Assembly: GCA_026419785.1 (NCBI GenBank) | Contig: JAODTK010005764.1 | Span: 158,544-222,543, forward strand | Reading direction: 5' to 3' | DNA length: 64,000 nt | Source of the DNA: Sclerodactyla briareus | Lineage: Eukaryota; Echinodermata; Holothuroidea; Dendrochirotida; Sclerodactylidae | Part shown: positions 47,937 through 60,322 of the stretch, one piece after another | Layout of the letters: the number at the start of each line of letters is the position of its first letter | How positions within the stretch are numbered: the first letter of the stretch is position 1 | The notes under the pieces: model-generated | What the model was told of the DNA's origin: nothing | Database searches by the model: none | Seen by the model: only the letters and a program-made list of their open reading frames with translations | Position numbers and translations under genes: made by a program

Positions 47937-48039
47937 AGCCTAGTTCTACAAACTGAAAGTTTGCAAAGCTTTGCCTTGCAAACTTTCCCAATTACTACTT
48001 ATCTTGCGCCTGGCCTGACTCAGTTTAGAGCTTTAGCCT

Positions 48040-48240
48040 AACGTTAGGAGGACGACTTGACTCGGCCGGTCGGGCGGTAGGCATACTGTCGGAATAGGCC
48101 TAACTGTTCTGTTAGGCTATGCCATAGTTGAGTGCAGTGGAGTAAATAGGCAAGTCAACGTAGCACTAGGAGCCAGCAGAGCGTTAACGACGTAAACGTA
48201 AGACATTTCATTTCACTGTTGAAGAATTTTTGGTAAGTTA
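48040..48240 (+). promoter_or_regulatory. CpG-richer stretch ending in a donor-like GTAAGT
   Basis: Sequence richer in CpG than its surroundings leads to ATTTTTGGTAAGTTA, a consensus 5' splice site at 48,233. It could be a promoter with a 5' untranslated exon of a plus-strand gene. No downstream coding exon was recognised, so this is only a suggestion. Confidence 0.2.
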
Positions 48241-49170
48241 AGGCTGTAGGTGTCTTTACTGATTCATTCTCGATGAACAAGAAACGCGCGCATCATCGGA
48301 ATTCCCGTTGCGATAACTGAGGAGTGTGGTGAAAATTACGATGGGAAAGGTTTGTTTCGAATCAAAGCGTTTCACAAGCAGGCTGCCATATGTAATCCTC
48401 GTCCGCCGGCATAACAACAATATTATTAACAAGAGGGCATCCCCGGAGAGTTGAAGATCTCACGGCAAATGTGCGAAAACTATTTCAGTGTTCTATTACG
48501 TCAATCTGCATGATTAGCGATGGTTGAAAATAACAAGACCTATCAAAATCTTCCTGGGAACAGTCACTCTTCCCCGAGAATATTCATATTCCAATAGAAT
48601 TTGGGACACTTTGTTTTGATACTTTTGTACCTTGTTCTAAAATTTTGACGCGTCCAGTCTTTCCAATCTCTAAATATACTGAGCAGTGATAACAGAACAG
48701 ATTTTCCAAAATTGGCACTAAATCCAAATTTTTCGTATTTTTGATTGCATGGAAGAGCTTTGTTATTTGTTTTTTATGCTTTCCACTGCTACTAAGTATG
48801 AAAATTATCCTTCATTGGAATCAGCAAATATCTGGGAAAAAAGTTAAAAATTGGTTAAGAAATTAGAAATTGCCCAAAAATGTGCTTTGGCCCCATAAAT
48901 TTCACAATCCGTTAGTTTCGCCCTAAATTTGAAGCAGATATGTGATTTTGAACTGTCAAGGCATGGTGTAAATTTCACTATGTTCAGCCAATCCAAAAAT
49001 GGAGTATTTTCGAGGGAATCCTGAAAATGACGGACAAGCAAACGTCACACACACCACACACAACACACAACACACCCACAAACGGACATTTTCGCGAGGT
49101 GCACATCATTGCTGGTCACCCGGCACCCAAGGTTCCCACCAACGGGGACCCTCAGCAGTTTCCTACCACC
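48241..49170. other. Spacer with no recognised gene
   Basis: AT-rich, with a short (AC)n-like run at 49.05-49.08 kb. Plus-strand ORFs of 60-80 residues near 49.0-49.24 kb are His/Gln-rich and low-complexity, with no known family. Confidence 0.3.
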
Positions 49171-49176
49171 ACTATG

Positions 49177-49205
49177 GTTACCAGGGCAACCATTGCTATG
49201 GCAAC
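49177..49205. promoter_or_regulatory. Tandem X-box (RFX-type) motifs
   Basis: GTTACCAGGGCAAC (49,177-49,190) fits the X-box consensus GTNRCC-N2-RGYAAC exactly. One base further, ATTGCTATGGCAAC (49,192-49,205) has one perfect half-site. RFX factors bind such sites, often at cilium genes. A chance match or a repeat-borne site is possible. Confidence 0.35.
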
Positions 49206-49654
49206 CAGCAACCAGTAAATAGAGGTGAAATGGAAAACTGACTACATATCTCATCCGGCCCTCGTGACCGATTGAGATAATAATATCAGCGACAACCAAT
49301 ACTACAACGATTATGAAAACGTTCCTTGAAACTCTTGTATTATTTCCTCTTAAAGAAAAACCCCTTAAGTAGAAAAAAAGTAAGCATATATTCATCATAT
49401 ATACGTTACCTCAATGCAACATGCGCAATCCCCATCACCCCACACCCGACCACACCCCCCACCAAAAGCAGTCACGAGCTTTATGCTATAATGACACTGG
49501 AGGTACGTTTTGGTAATGAGGAACTCGACATGTGCAGGTGGGTGTTAAACCGCCAACGTGGATCCCGCAGAAACAGCCTGTGTGGACCTGTTTACATGTC
49601 CAATCACATCCCCAAGTTGTTTAAAATACGACAAGGCAGAAGACTCCCTGATTA

Positions 49655-49930
49655 TACAAATTTTGACCTCGTGACCTTTGAAATGACCTCATGTTGTTAG
49701 GGACAGGAAAATAACAGTCCACCTCCACCGAGTTTTGTTCAAATCCGAAGAGATTGGAAACATTGCGGAAAAAAAAAGCCAAAATTTGACCTTGTGACCT
49801 CGGAATCAAGTAGGTTATTCGGACCAAATTTTGTCCCCACCACCTTTTGTGTGAATCGGACTAACTCTGTATTATTTATTATTATCAATACCAACCAAGT
49901 TTCGTATGATTCGGATGAACTCAGCATTTT
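49655..49930. repeat. TGACCT-rich dispersed repeat fragment
   Basis: Contains TTTTGACCTCGTGACC, TGAAATGACCTCATG and the GTTTTGTTCAAATCCGAAGA segment found in the 6.8-7.1 kb family. It abuts the left edge of the 5S array. Confidence 0.55.
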
Positions 49931-50263
49931 CTCTCGGCCATTGCATGCCTGTTGTGTGAATATTCCATTCGACTCAGAGCCCTGCAAATCCGCGCGCGCG
50001 TGAGGGCAACAGACATGCGTGTTCCCCTTAAAATCGTTCCTTGATGTGATCCTTTATTTGCTCGTGCTGTGTTTGAATGTTCTGCCGATCCATCGGGCAT
50101 ACCAGGGGCAGTATAAACGCTGGGGTTTGGAGAGGAATGGCTACCCTTCTTGACCTTATCCAAAATGTTAGTCTGCGTATGAGAACAAACTGGGTTTTTC
50201 GCCAATTGTTAATCTCGTATATAGCAATAGCGCCATCACCGACGTACGAGTCCAACCCGCTTA

Positions 50264-51641
50264 AGGGCTGTTTCACCTTGTGCTGAAAAAAATACGATTA
50301 CGACACGATACGATGACTTTATCGGACGTCGAGTTAAAAAAGAAAAGTGGTTATTATTCAATAGGAGTTGTCACACCTGTGCGATACGTTACGATCGATA
50401 GATACGATACGATAATTATCGGACTTCGATTGAAAAATATTTTAACTTTATCGTACGATAATTTATCGGATGCGAGAACTCGCAATGCAGTGACAAACTT
50501 GCGCAATTCGCAAAGCGATGGAACGCCAAACAGGTTATGGGGGAAATTTTAGCGTGAAAGTGGTGTTTTAGTGATAAAATCAGGGGTTCTGATGAATGTT
50601 TTTGGGGTAGGTACGTATCCTGGGAAGACATTGGCCTCTGCTTGAGCTTCTCGGCCCTATTTGCCGCAAGGCACGGGACCTACGAAACCATTATTTTCAT
50701 TCGATCGAATCCATGTAAGCCCTCCCCATATGCGGAAGTAGCGTGAGCCATTGAGGTAATAGGGAGGGTCATGTTGCGCCCGCGCCCACGAAGTATAATG
50801 TGACATGCAAAGGCGGAGATATGCGGTTGGTAGTGAGTGGCCGGTGGAGGCGGTGCTGTGGCTGTTCGAGAAGGGCAGGGTAGGAGGGTGTTTCCAGGGG
50901 GTCTCGATCCCCAGCCTGACGTCTTGACGAGAACTTCACCCTAACCCCTCTTTTGAAGAAAGAGGCAGGAATAGAAACGGAAGATGCCAACGGAAATGGG
51001 GAGTGGAGTGGGAGTGGGGTGGGGTGGGGGTGGGGGTGGGGTTGGGTGGGGGTGGGGGTATAATTTCCGATTTACGCCAATTTAATTATGTTCTTGTATA
51101 TCATGAGGAAAGTAGTAAGGTACACAGGTGGAGCCGTAGGCATTATTCTACATGCATTCTGGCAAGTAACCAGCCTCCATTTTCAGCTCATTGGCTTGAA
51201 TTGACTCAATTGACTGAATTGCTTTCTTGGCTCCCCTCATTCCCGCCGTAGTATTGGACACCGCTGCTAATTAAGACTGGCTGTCTAAGAAAAGGGTAGG
51301 CGGGGATGCTGAGATCAGCTGTCTGATTCGAGATCGCCAATTGCGCTTCTAACTACGCCTCTACAAGTACTGAGAAACGACAACAAGCTTCGAATGGCTG
51401 TGAAATGACAATTCTTGGTACTAAAAACCTCTGCACCAGGCTAATTCCAACCGACTTCTGAAGCGACAAAAGGGAATACTTGTGCTTTTCTCAGCTAAAA
51501 TCCCATCACTTTCTCGTTAGTTAGCGCCGAGACGTCCGATAAATTTATCGTACGACATTTTTATCGCCAGTGTCGAACACTCCATACGAGAAATTTATCG
51601 ATCGTATTATCGTATCGATCGCACAAGTTGTGAACAGCCCT
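50264..51641. mobile_element. Harbinger-like non-autonomous DNA transposon in the 5S spacer
   Basis: The 1,378-base insertion has terminal inverted repeats: left AGGGCTGTTTCACCTTGTGC, right the complement of GGGCTGTTCACAACTTGTGC. It is flanked by TTA (50,261-50,263 and 51,642-51,644). Uninterrupted units read CCCGTTTATCAACG at this point, so the empty site is known. Left and right subterminal regions hold ATCGATACGATA-type repeats. The interior has a G/T-rich run (about 51.0-51.06 kb) and no transposase. The 3-bp TTA duplication fits PIF/Harbinger. Another superfamily is possible. Confidence 0.75.
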
Positions 51642-51738
51642 TTATCAACGAAGAACGAAGGAATGGAACTCGGGCTGTTACAACAGAGCTTGGTATCATT
51701 GTAATTTCAGGGAACAGTGTTATTCGTACAAACAGCAC

Positions 51739-52644
51739 CAGTGTTGGAGCGGCTCGAGACGGTCTCGGTCTCGAGACCGTCTCGAGAACCGATTTGGAAG
51801 GACCCGGTCTCGACCGGACTCGGCTTTGATGAATCGGACTCGGGGACTCGGGGCTTGGGGACTCGGGATCGGTTACGAGTCCAGGTCCAAGACCGCACAG
51901 GAAAAAAATCCACAGGAAAATCCAAAATTTGGGGTGGAATGGATGAATTAATGAAGAAATTTTGAATAGACATGATTAATCATAAATGTACTGTTTGGGG
52001 TCAAATTGTCTCCAAAACTTGTTAGATTCAAATTGAAAGGAAGCCAATAGTGTGTTAGATTGACAACTGCGCTTGTCGAATAGCTCGTCAGCAGGTGCTC
52101 CCCCTAGACTACACATGTATAACTTCTACATCGACGAGGAAATGTGATGTGCTTGAAAGGCAATGAAAAATACTTCGAAGTGATAACTGCTGTCAGGAAA
52201 ATTATTATGGTCCCAGAGTATGCAAAACTGTGGGAGTATAGTGAGGGATCAGGGGGGTTATATACATAGGTTGTAAGGCATTTGTTTTGTTAGTCTTGGC
52301 CAATGCACTGCTGCAATGCTTTTCGCATTACATGGCTATTGTTATGAACTTTCCCATGAGGACTCAAACCTAAAAATGGCACGGGGCACCACAAATTTCG
52401 CATGGGGCATATGCAACATATTTACATGATGCAACAAATACGCATACTTGCATCTTTGAACCATATATATACCATTTGATTCCAAGCCACGTTGTAACAG
52501 GGACATCGCGGATCGGACTGGGGACTCGTACACAAGGACTAGGACTTGACTCGGATCGGATGTTGAGGACTCGGTCTCGGGCTCGGATCGATGGTGAGGA
52601 CTCGGTCTCGGACTCGGATTGGCTGGGACTCGACGCCAACACTG
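51739..52644. mobile_element. hAT-type non-autonomous transposon in the 5S spacer
   Basis: A 906-base insertion beginning CAGTGTTGGAGCGGCTCGAG and ending CCAACACTG. It is flanked by AACAGCAC (51,731-51,738) and AACGCAC (52,645-52,651), an 8-bp duplication with one base lost. Other units read AACAGCACCAGAGACGAAAT here, giving the empty site. Subterminal regions are full of GACTCGG/GGTCTCG repeats, including a GGTCTCGAGACC palindrome. No transposase ORF is present. Confidence 0.85.
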
Positions 52645-52711
52645 AACGCACCAGAGACGAAATATAGACTTCAATCCCCCGCTCTTCTTCCCACAAGGCG
52701 AGCGGTATTTA

Positions 52712-52718
52712 TATAAAG
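52712..52718 (+). promoter_or_regulatory. TATA-like element upstream of 5S copy 1
   Basis: TATAAAG lies 33 bases before the first base of the 5S gene. The same motif stands at 57,684-57,690 (copy 3, 29 bases upstream) and 62,649-62,655 (truncated copy, 27 bases upstream), and is degenerate before copies 2 and 4. Upstream TATA-like boxes near -30 help position RNA polymerase III at many invertebrate 5S genes. Confidence 0.6.
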
Positions 52719-52744
52719 TCGGGTAATTCCCCTCTTCTGTTGTT

Positions 52745-52873
52745 GCCTACGACCATATAACGTTGAATATACCGGTTCTCGTTCGAACACGAAGTCAAGC
52801 AACGTCGAATGGTCGAGCCCCAGTCAGTACGTGGGTGGGTGACCGCCTGGGAATACTGGGTTTTGTCGTAGGC
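52745..52873 (+). rRNA. 5S ribosomal RNA, copy 1
   Basis: Shows the 5S landmarks GCCTACGACCATA, ACCGGTTCTCGTTCGA, GAAGTCAAGCAACGTCG, GTCAGTACGTGGGTGGGTGA, CCGCCTGGGAATACTGGG and GTCGTAGGC, whose ends pair as the terminal stem. A T-run terminator follows (CTTTTTCATTTTT). It is about nine bases longer than the usual 120 because of several single-base insertions. Transcribed by RNA polymerase III from an internal control region. Confidence 0.93.
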
Positions 52874-53379
52874 TTTTTCATTTTTCTGGTTCCTATTTTT
52901 TGAAGGGTGGGAGTGGGTGGGTGAGGGAGGCGGGGGGGGGGGGGGGGGGAGGGGGGAGGGAGGCAACACCAAATTGCGAAAAATTCGCTGAGAAATTTTA
53001 GAAAATCAATACATTTGCAGAACACCCAAGCCTATCAATTGAAACCACACGTGTTCAGGATATTTAGCCGTGTTCAACATTTCGACGCGTTTAAACAGGA
53101 ATGCAAAGCGTGTTACCTTCGTGAACGTTCCAATCTAGACGGGTAACAAACATACACATACGTAACGCCACGAATGGAATACACAGAAGGGCTCGAGCCT
53201 ATGAGACTTTACACAAAACTTACCTAAGTCGGTTAGTTTGAAGTGCGCCGCGCTGAGCGGGGGATTCATTTTCCTGCAGGGTAACCGGTGCAAAAATCCG
53301 GGTCGGCGTCAGCTCCGCCTCGAGGTGGCAACCTATGTGAGAATAGTGACGTTCTCCGTGATAAGACGCCGACTCATGC

Positions 53380-53411
53380 CACTGACCTATATAATTAACT
53401 TTAGGTCAGTG
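53380..53411. repeat. Spacer hairpin CACTGACCTAT/ATAGGTCAGTG, unit 1
   Basis: An inverted repeat with arms of about 11 bases around an AT-rich loop. It recurs at 55,843-55,872, 58,339-58,370 and 60,814-60,845, about 0.5-0.6 kb after each 5S gene, with arms nearly intact while the flanks are noisy. Function unknown. Confidence 0.8.
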
Positions 53412-55231
53412 ACGTAATGCAGGCCAACCGGTCGTGCATGGTCAAAACGGAGAGTCGCCTGAGTACCCTCCGGCTGGACGTGGACCTACAACGAATATAA
53501 AGTGTGCGGGGCTTCAGCTTGCAAACGGTGAGAGCAACTTTGTCGATCATTTTTGCACACGTCACAGACGACAAATTTTGCTACGCTCAGAAGTGGAATA
53601 GCGCATCAGTTATAGGAGGTCGTGAGCCTGACGTAGGACAGACATCACAATGCGCGGGCATGTCACAAGCAGTGGGCCCTAAGGACGAAATCCACTATAG
53701 ACCGCCAGTCGGAGAGGGGGGGGAGGGGGGTGCATTATGTAAAGCGTCCACTAGGTCGGGAACCACTGGGTGTAGGGTCACTCTGCTTTCGAAGAAATTA
53801 GGTCACTTTAGGCGCGCCAACCACAGACACTTGTTTTTTTCGAAACGCAGGGAGCAAGCAAGAGGTTCATGAATCTAGTAGAAACGCGCGCATGTAGACC
53901 TGGCAACATGATAATGATTGTGTGTGACATGGTTTCTCGCTTTGGTTCCTCTCTTCATCGGAGAATGTTGCGAAATGAATAGAGCGGCGACCCGAAATCA
54001 CATCCATGGCGTTTTTAAAAAAGGAAACAGCCAATCCCTCGCCGAGAAATATATGACGATGACTTATCAAGTATTATTTCTCGAGTGAAATGAAATCAGA
54101 ACTGACGACACATTCTGGAAGGCTATACACGAACTGTAGGCCTATAGCCGCACCTATCCACATGATGAAATGCTTCTGCGGACGATATACTTTTGTCCCA
54201 TTAGTTCATTGCATGGTCCATTTACAGTCAGGCGGACCGATGCGCGATAAGCAGCCCCCACCTTGGCCGGGTCCACCAGTACGATCGATGGTCCGTTATA
54301 CGTGTGTCTCTGCACAAGTAGGCTATGCCGGACGATTATGACGGACCATATACTTCGTGGGCGGCATTGCCATTACCGGTGCTCCGTGCAACGGAACGAC
54401 GATACGACTTCACACAAACAACAGCCCTGATCGCCGTAATCAAGCTGGCAGAGTGCACGAGTTGGGCTGAGAAGGGCACCTAATGGGCCTGATAGCGGCC
54501 TCGACAGTAGAGGGGTTGATGGTAATATGCAAGAAGGGCCAAGTGACCTGCACATGAAAATTTAGGACCGAGCGTCGCAGACTATGCCAGGTTAGGTTGT
54601 CGCAGTTGACGGATCGGGACAGGATTCTCATTCGGCGAACGATTGGGAGTATCCAACCGAACATGACAAGACAATAGGTGACCAAACCACCGGCGACGCC
54701 ACTGTCGAGACTGGTCCTCGACCCACTGCAGAAGCCTGTGAATTATTCCATTCGAATTAAAGCCCCGAAAATCCGCGCGCGCGTGAGGGCACGGAACATG
54801 GGTGTTCCCTTCAAAAAAATAGGCCTTGAAATGTGATCGGGATTAAATCGAGTGACTTATGTTTGATCGTGTGGGTTTGATGTTCTGCCGATCCGATCGG
54901 GCATACCGGGCAGTATAAACGCTGGGTTTGGAGAGGAGGTAAGGCTACTCTTTGACCTTATCCAAAATGTTAGTCTGCGTATGAACAAACTGGTCTCGCC
55001 AATTGTTAATCTCGTATATAGAAATAGCGCCATCACCACGTGCGATGTCCACCCGTTTATCAACGAGGAGTGGCAAGGCTGGCACCACACACGTGGTATC
55101 ATTTATTCCCCAAGAAAACAGTGTTATTTGTTCAAACAGTCACAGAGACAAAATAGCATACTTCAAGCCCCCGCTCTCCTCCCCAAAAGGCAGATGGGTA
55201 TTAAAAGTAGGTAATTCCCCCATCCAGTGAT

Positions 55232-55351
55232 GCCTACGGCCATATTTCACGTGAATCTACCGGTTGTCTCGTCCGATCAACGAAGTCAAGCAAGTCGAGA
55301 CCAGTCGTACTTGGGATGGGTGATCGCCTGGCAAATTCGGGTGTCGTAGGC
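55232..55351 (+). rRNA. 5S ribosomal RNA, copy 2
   Basis: About 120 nt from GCCTACGGCCATA to GTCGTAGGC. Several differences fall in the internal control region (CAAGCAAGTCGAGACC, and CTGGCAAATTCGG for CTGGGAATACTGG), so this copy may be inactive or misread. A T run follows. Confidence 0.92.
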
Positions 55352-57712
55352 TTTTTCATTTTTCCTGGGTTCCTATTTTTGTGGAGGGATGGGGAGTGGT
55401 TGAGGAGGGGGAGGGGGGAGGGAGGCAACACCAAATTGCGAAAAATTCGCTGAGAAATTTTAGAAAATCAATACATTTGCAACACCCATACGCCCTTATA
55501 AATTGAACACACGTGTTCGGATATTTACGCCGTGTGCACTTTCAACGCGTTTCAACAGTGAATGCAAGGTGAGTGTTACCTTCGGGAACGTTCCAATCTA
55601 CCAGGGTTAAACACACAGACACCATAGTAACGCCCCGAATGGAATACACAGAAGGGCTTCGAGCCTACGAGACTTACACAAAACTTTATACTAAGTCGGT
55701 TCGTTTGAAGTGCCGCGCTGAACGGGGGATCTTTTCCTGCAGGGCAACCGGTGCAAAAATCCGGGTCGGCGTCAGCTACGCTTCATGTGGCAACCGATTA
55801 GAATAGTACAGTTCTCGTGATAATACGGGGGCCCTACTAATGCACTGACCTATGGAATACTATAGGTCAGTGACTCCATGCATGCCACCCGGTTTCGTGC
55901 ATGTCAAAAAAACGGAGAGTCGGAACTGAGCTACCTCGGCTAGGACGTGGACTACAAAGCAATAAATGTGTGCGGGGCTCAGCTGCAAAGTGAGAGCAAA
56001 AACTTTTGTCGATCCATCGTTGCAACGTCACAGACGGACCAATTTTGCTTACGCTCAGAAGTTGAGATACGCGCACTTCAGTTATCTGTAGGTCGGGTGC
56101 CTGAAGTAGGACGACACATCACTGCGCCGGGCTGTCACAAGCAGTGAGCCCTACATGAGAATCCCATATATACGCCAAGTCGGAGAGGGGGGGGGTGTCA
56201 GGTTATTAAAGCTGTACCACTGAGGTCCGGTGAACCACTGGATGTAGGGTCACCTGTTTCGAAGAACTTATGTCACTTTAGGCGCCGCGAACCACAGACA
56301 CTTGTTTTTTCGGAACGCGGGCGCAGCAAGCGGTTCATGAATCTAGTCGAACGCGGCGATGTAGCCCTAGGCAACATTGATAAGATTGTGTGTTGTGCAT
56401 GGTTTCTCGCTTTCGGTTCTCTCGTCATCGGGAGAATGTGGAAAGAATAGAGCGGCGACCCGAAATCACATCTCCATGGCGTCGTAAAAAACGGAAAATC
56501 CAATCCATCGCCGCGAAAATATGACGATGTGCCTTATCAATATATTTCTCGAGTGAACAATTCAGGACTGAGACACATTCTGGAAGGCTATACACGAACT
56601 GTAGGCTTATAGCGCACCTACCACTGAAACTGCGCTTGGCGCGTTTTGGGACGCGTTATACTTTCTGTCCCATTTCGTTCATGGCATGGTCATTTACCAG
56701 TCAGGGACCGATGCGCGTACAGCGGCCCAACTTGTGAGCCGGGTTCCACCAGTCGATCGATGGTCGTATACGTTTGTATCTGCAACTAAGTGGGCCTATG
56801 CCGGAAGATATGACGGACCATATACTTCGTGGGCGGCATCGCCAGTACTGGTGCTCAGTGCAAACGGAACGATACGACTCCACACAAATATCAGCCTGAT
56901 AGCTAAATCAATCTTGGCAGAGTTGGGGCTGAGAAGGGAACCTAATGGGCCTGATAGCGGCCTCGGCAGAGTAGTAGAGGGGTTGATGGTAATAATGCAA
57001 GAGCGGCCCAGGCTGACTGCATGAAAATTTAGGACGCCGACCGTCGGCAGACTCGCCAGGTTAGGTGTCGCAGTTTGCGGACGGGACAGGATTCTCAATC
57101 GGCGAAAACGAGTTTGGGGAGTATCCAACCGACTGACAGACAAGTTTAAGGTGACAACCACGCCGAAGCACTGTCGAGCTGTCTCTCGCCCACTGCATGC
57201 ATGCCGTGAATTATTCCATTCGAATTATTGAAAGCCCCGAAAATCCGCGCGCGCGTGAGGGCAACAGACATGCGTGTTCCCCTTCAAAAAAATACGTTCA
57301 TTGAATGTGATCGGAGATAAAGTCGAGGGATCTTTATTTTGACTCGTGCTGGGTTTGTGTTTTTTCTGCCGATCGATTCGGGAATCCGGACAGTATAAAC
57401 GCTGGGATTTGGAGAGGAAATGGCTATCTTCTTGACCTTATCCAAAATGTTAGTCTGCGTATGAACAAACTGGGTTTTCCGCCAATGTAGTCTCGTATAT
57501 AGAAATAGCGCCATCACCCACGTTCGAGTCCCACCCGTTTATCAACGAAGGAGTGGAAAGGGCTGGCACCACAAAACTTGAGTATCATTTATTCCCAGAA
57601 ACAGTATTTGTACCAAACAGCACAAGAGGGACGAAAATCAGACTTCAAGCCCCCCGCTCTTCGTCCCCAAAGGCAGATGCCGGTATAAAGTCGGTTAATT
57701 CCCCCTCCTGCT

Positions 57713-57830
57713 GCCTCCGGCCATATTCACGTTGAATATACCGGTTCTCGTCCGATACACCGAAGTCAACAAACGTCGAGCCCAGTCAGACTGGAGGGTG
57801 ATAGCCTGGGAAGTACTGGGTGTCGTAGGC
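57713..57830 (+). rRNA. 5S ribosomal RNA, copy 3
   Basis: About 118 nt from GCCTCCGGCCATA to GTCGTAGGC. It keeps ACCGGTTCTCGTCCGAT and CCTGGGAAGTACTGGG, but the middle has small deletions (CAGACTGGAGGGTGATAG in place of CAGTACTTGGATGGGTGATC). TATAAAG stands 29 bases upstream. The terminator-like T run is interrupted. Confidence 0.92.
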
Positions 57831-60205
57831 CTTTGTTCATTTTTTCCTGGGTTCCTATTTTTTTGGAGGGGATGGGGAGGGAGTGGTGTGAGGGGAGGGG
57901 GGGGAGGGGGGAGGGAGGCAACACCAAATTGCGAAAAATTCGCTGAGAAATTTTAGAAAATCAATACATTTGCAACACCCGAGCCTTATCAATTGCACAC
58001 ACGTGTTCAGGATATTTCGCCGTGTTCAACATTTCAAACGCGTTTCAACAGTGAATGCAAGTGAGTGTTACCTTCGTGAACGTTCCAATCTAGACAGGGT
58101 AAACACAACAAAACATACGGTAACGCCAAGAAGGGAATACACAGAAGGGCTTCGAGCCTATGAGACTTTACACAAACCAACTTACCTAAGTCGGTTCGTT
58201 TGAGTGCGCCGCTCTGAACGGGGATTCTTTTCCTGCAGTGGCAAACCGGTGCAAAACTCGGGCCGGCGTCAAGCTCCGCTTCATGTGGCAACCTATGTGA
58301 GAATAGTACAGTTTCGTGATAATACGCCTACCTCATGCCACTGACCTATGAATGAACTTATAGGTCAGTGACTTCATGCATGCCACCCGGTTCGTGCATG
58401 TCAAACGGAAGAGTCGACCAGACTGAGCTACATCGGTAGCGTGGATTACAACGCAATAAATGTGTGCGGGGCTTAAGTTGCAAAGTGAGAGCAAAACTTT
58501 TTTGTCGATCCATCGTTGCACACGTCACAGATCGGACCAATTTTGCTTCGCTCAGAAGTGGAGAATCGCGCATTCATTATCTGTTAGGGTCGTGTTGCCC
58601 TGAAGTCGGACGACAGCCCAATGCGCCGGGCATGTCACAAGCAGTGAGCCCTACATGAGAATCCCTATATACGCCAAGTCGGAGTAGGGGGGGGGGGGGG
58701 GGTGCATTGTTATTAAAGCGTGTTTACCCACTAGGTCGGTGAACCAATGGAGTAGGGTCACGCTGCTTTCGAAGAAACTTAAGGTCACTTTGGGCGCGTA
58801 ACCACAGACACTTGTTTTTCGGAACGCGGGCGCAGCAGCAGCGGTATGAATCTAGTCGTCGAACGCGCAGCATGTAGCTGGCAACATGATAATGAGTGTT
58901 GTGGTGCCTGTTTCTCGCTTGGGTTCCTCTCGTCTCGGAGAATGTTGCGAAATGAATAGAGCGGCGACCCGAAAACATTCCATGGCGTAAAAAGGAAACA
59001 TCCAATCATTCGCCGCGAAATTATATGACGATGCCTTATCAAGTAATATTTCTCGAGTGAAAATCAGGAATGACGACACATTCTGAAGGCTATACACGAA
59101 ACCTGTAGGCCTCGATAGTCGCACCTACCACATGAAAAATGCTCTTTGCGTGACGATTTATTTACTTTCTGTCCCATTAGTCATTGCATGGTATTACAGT
59201 CAGGGAACGATGGGTAAAGCGGCCCAAATTGAGCCGGGTCCACCAGTCGATCGAGGGTCGTATACGTTGTCTCTGCACTAATAGGCCGTGCGGACGCGTA
59301 TGACGGGACCGTATTACTTCGTGGGCGCATTGCCATGACCGGTGCTCAGTGCAAACGGAACGATACGACTCCACACAAACGACAGCCCTGATCGCGTAAT
59401 CATCTCGGCAGAGTTGGGCAGAGTGGGATGAGAAGGAACCTCATGCGGGGCTGTGCTAGCGGCTCGGCCAGTAGAGGGGTCGATGGTTAAGAATGCAAGA
59501 AGGCCCCCAGCTGACTGCATGAAAATTTAGGACGCCGAGTCGCAGGACATCTGCAGGTAGGTGTCGCAGTTTGCGGTCAGGACAGGATTCGATTCGGCGA
59601 AAAAACGATTTTGGGAGTATCCAACGACTGACAGACAAGGATGGTGACCACCAGCGGCCGAGCACTTTCGAGCTGGCTTCGGGCCCACTGCATGAATGCC
59701 TGTGAAGTAGTCCAAATTCGACTTAAAGCCCGAAAATCCGGCCGCGCCGCGTTATGAGGCAAAGGAAATGCGTGGTCCCCTTCAAAAAAATAGTTACTTG
59801 AATGTGATCGGAGATAAAGTCGAGTGATCGTTATTTTGACTCGTGCTGGGTTTGATGTTCTGCGATTCCGATCGGCATGACGGACAGTATAAACGCGGGA
59901 TTTGGAGAGAATGGCTTACCTTCTTGACCTTATCCAAAATGTTAGTCTGCGTATGAACTAAACTGGGTGTTCCGCAAATTGTTAATCTCGTATATAGAAA
60001 TATAGCGCCATCACCCCCGGGCGAGTCCCACCCGTTAGAACGAAGAGTGGAAAGACTGGCACCACACAACTTGGTATCATTGATTCCCAAGAAAGAAGCA
60101 GTGTTATTTGTACCAAACAGACCAGGACGAAATATACTTCAAGCCCCGCTATTCTCCCCAAAAGGCAGATTGCGGGATTAACGTCGGTTAATTCCCCCTC
60201 CTGCT

Positions 60206-60322
60206 GACCTACGACCATATCAGTTGAATATAACCGGTTCTCGTCCGATCACCGAAGTCAAGCAACGTGAGCCAGTCAGTACTTGGCTGGGTGATCGCCT
60301 GGGAATACTGGTGGCCGTAGGC
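60206..60322 (+). rRNA. 5S ribosomal RNA, copy 4
   Basis: About 117 nt. It has GTACTTGGCTGGGTGATCGC and CCTGGGAATACTGG close to consensus, with small deletions elsewhere (for example CAACGTGAGCCAGTC). A T-rich terminator follows (CTTTTTCATTTTTTCC). The upstream TATA-like box is degraded. Confidence 0.93.

Noticed and set aside
52875..55225. Possible spliceosomal RNA gene in the 5S spacer
   Set aside because: I looked for U1, U2, U5 and U6 landmark strings on both strands and found none. Only chance short matches remain.
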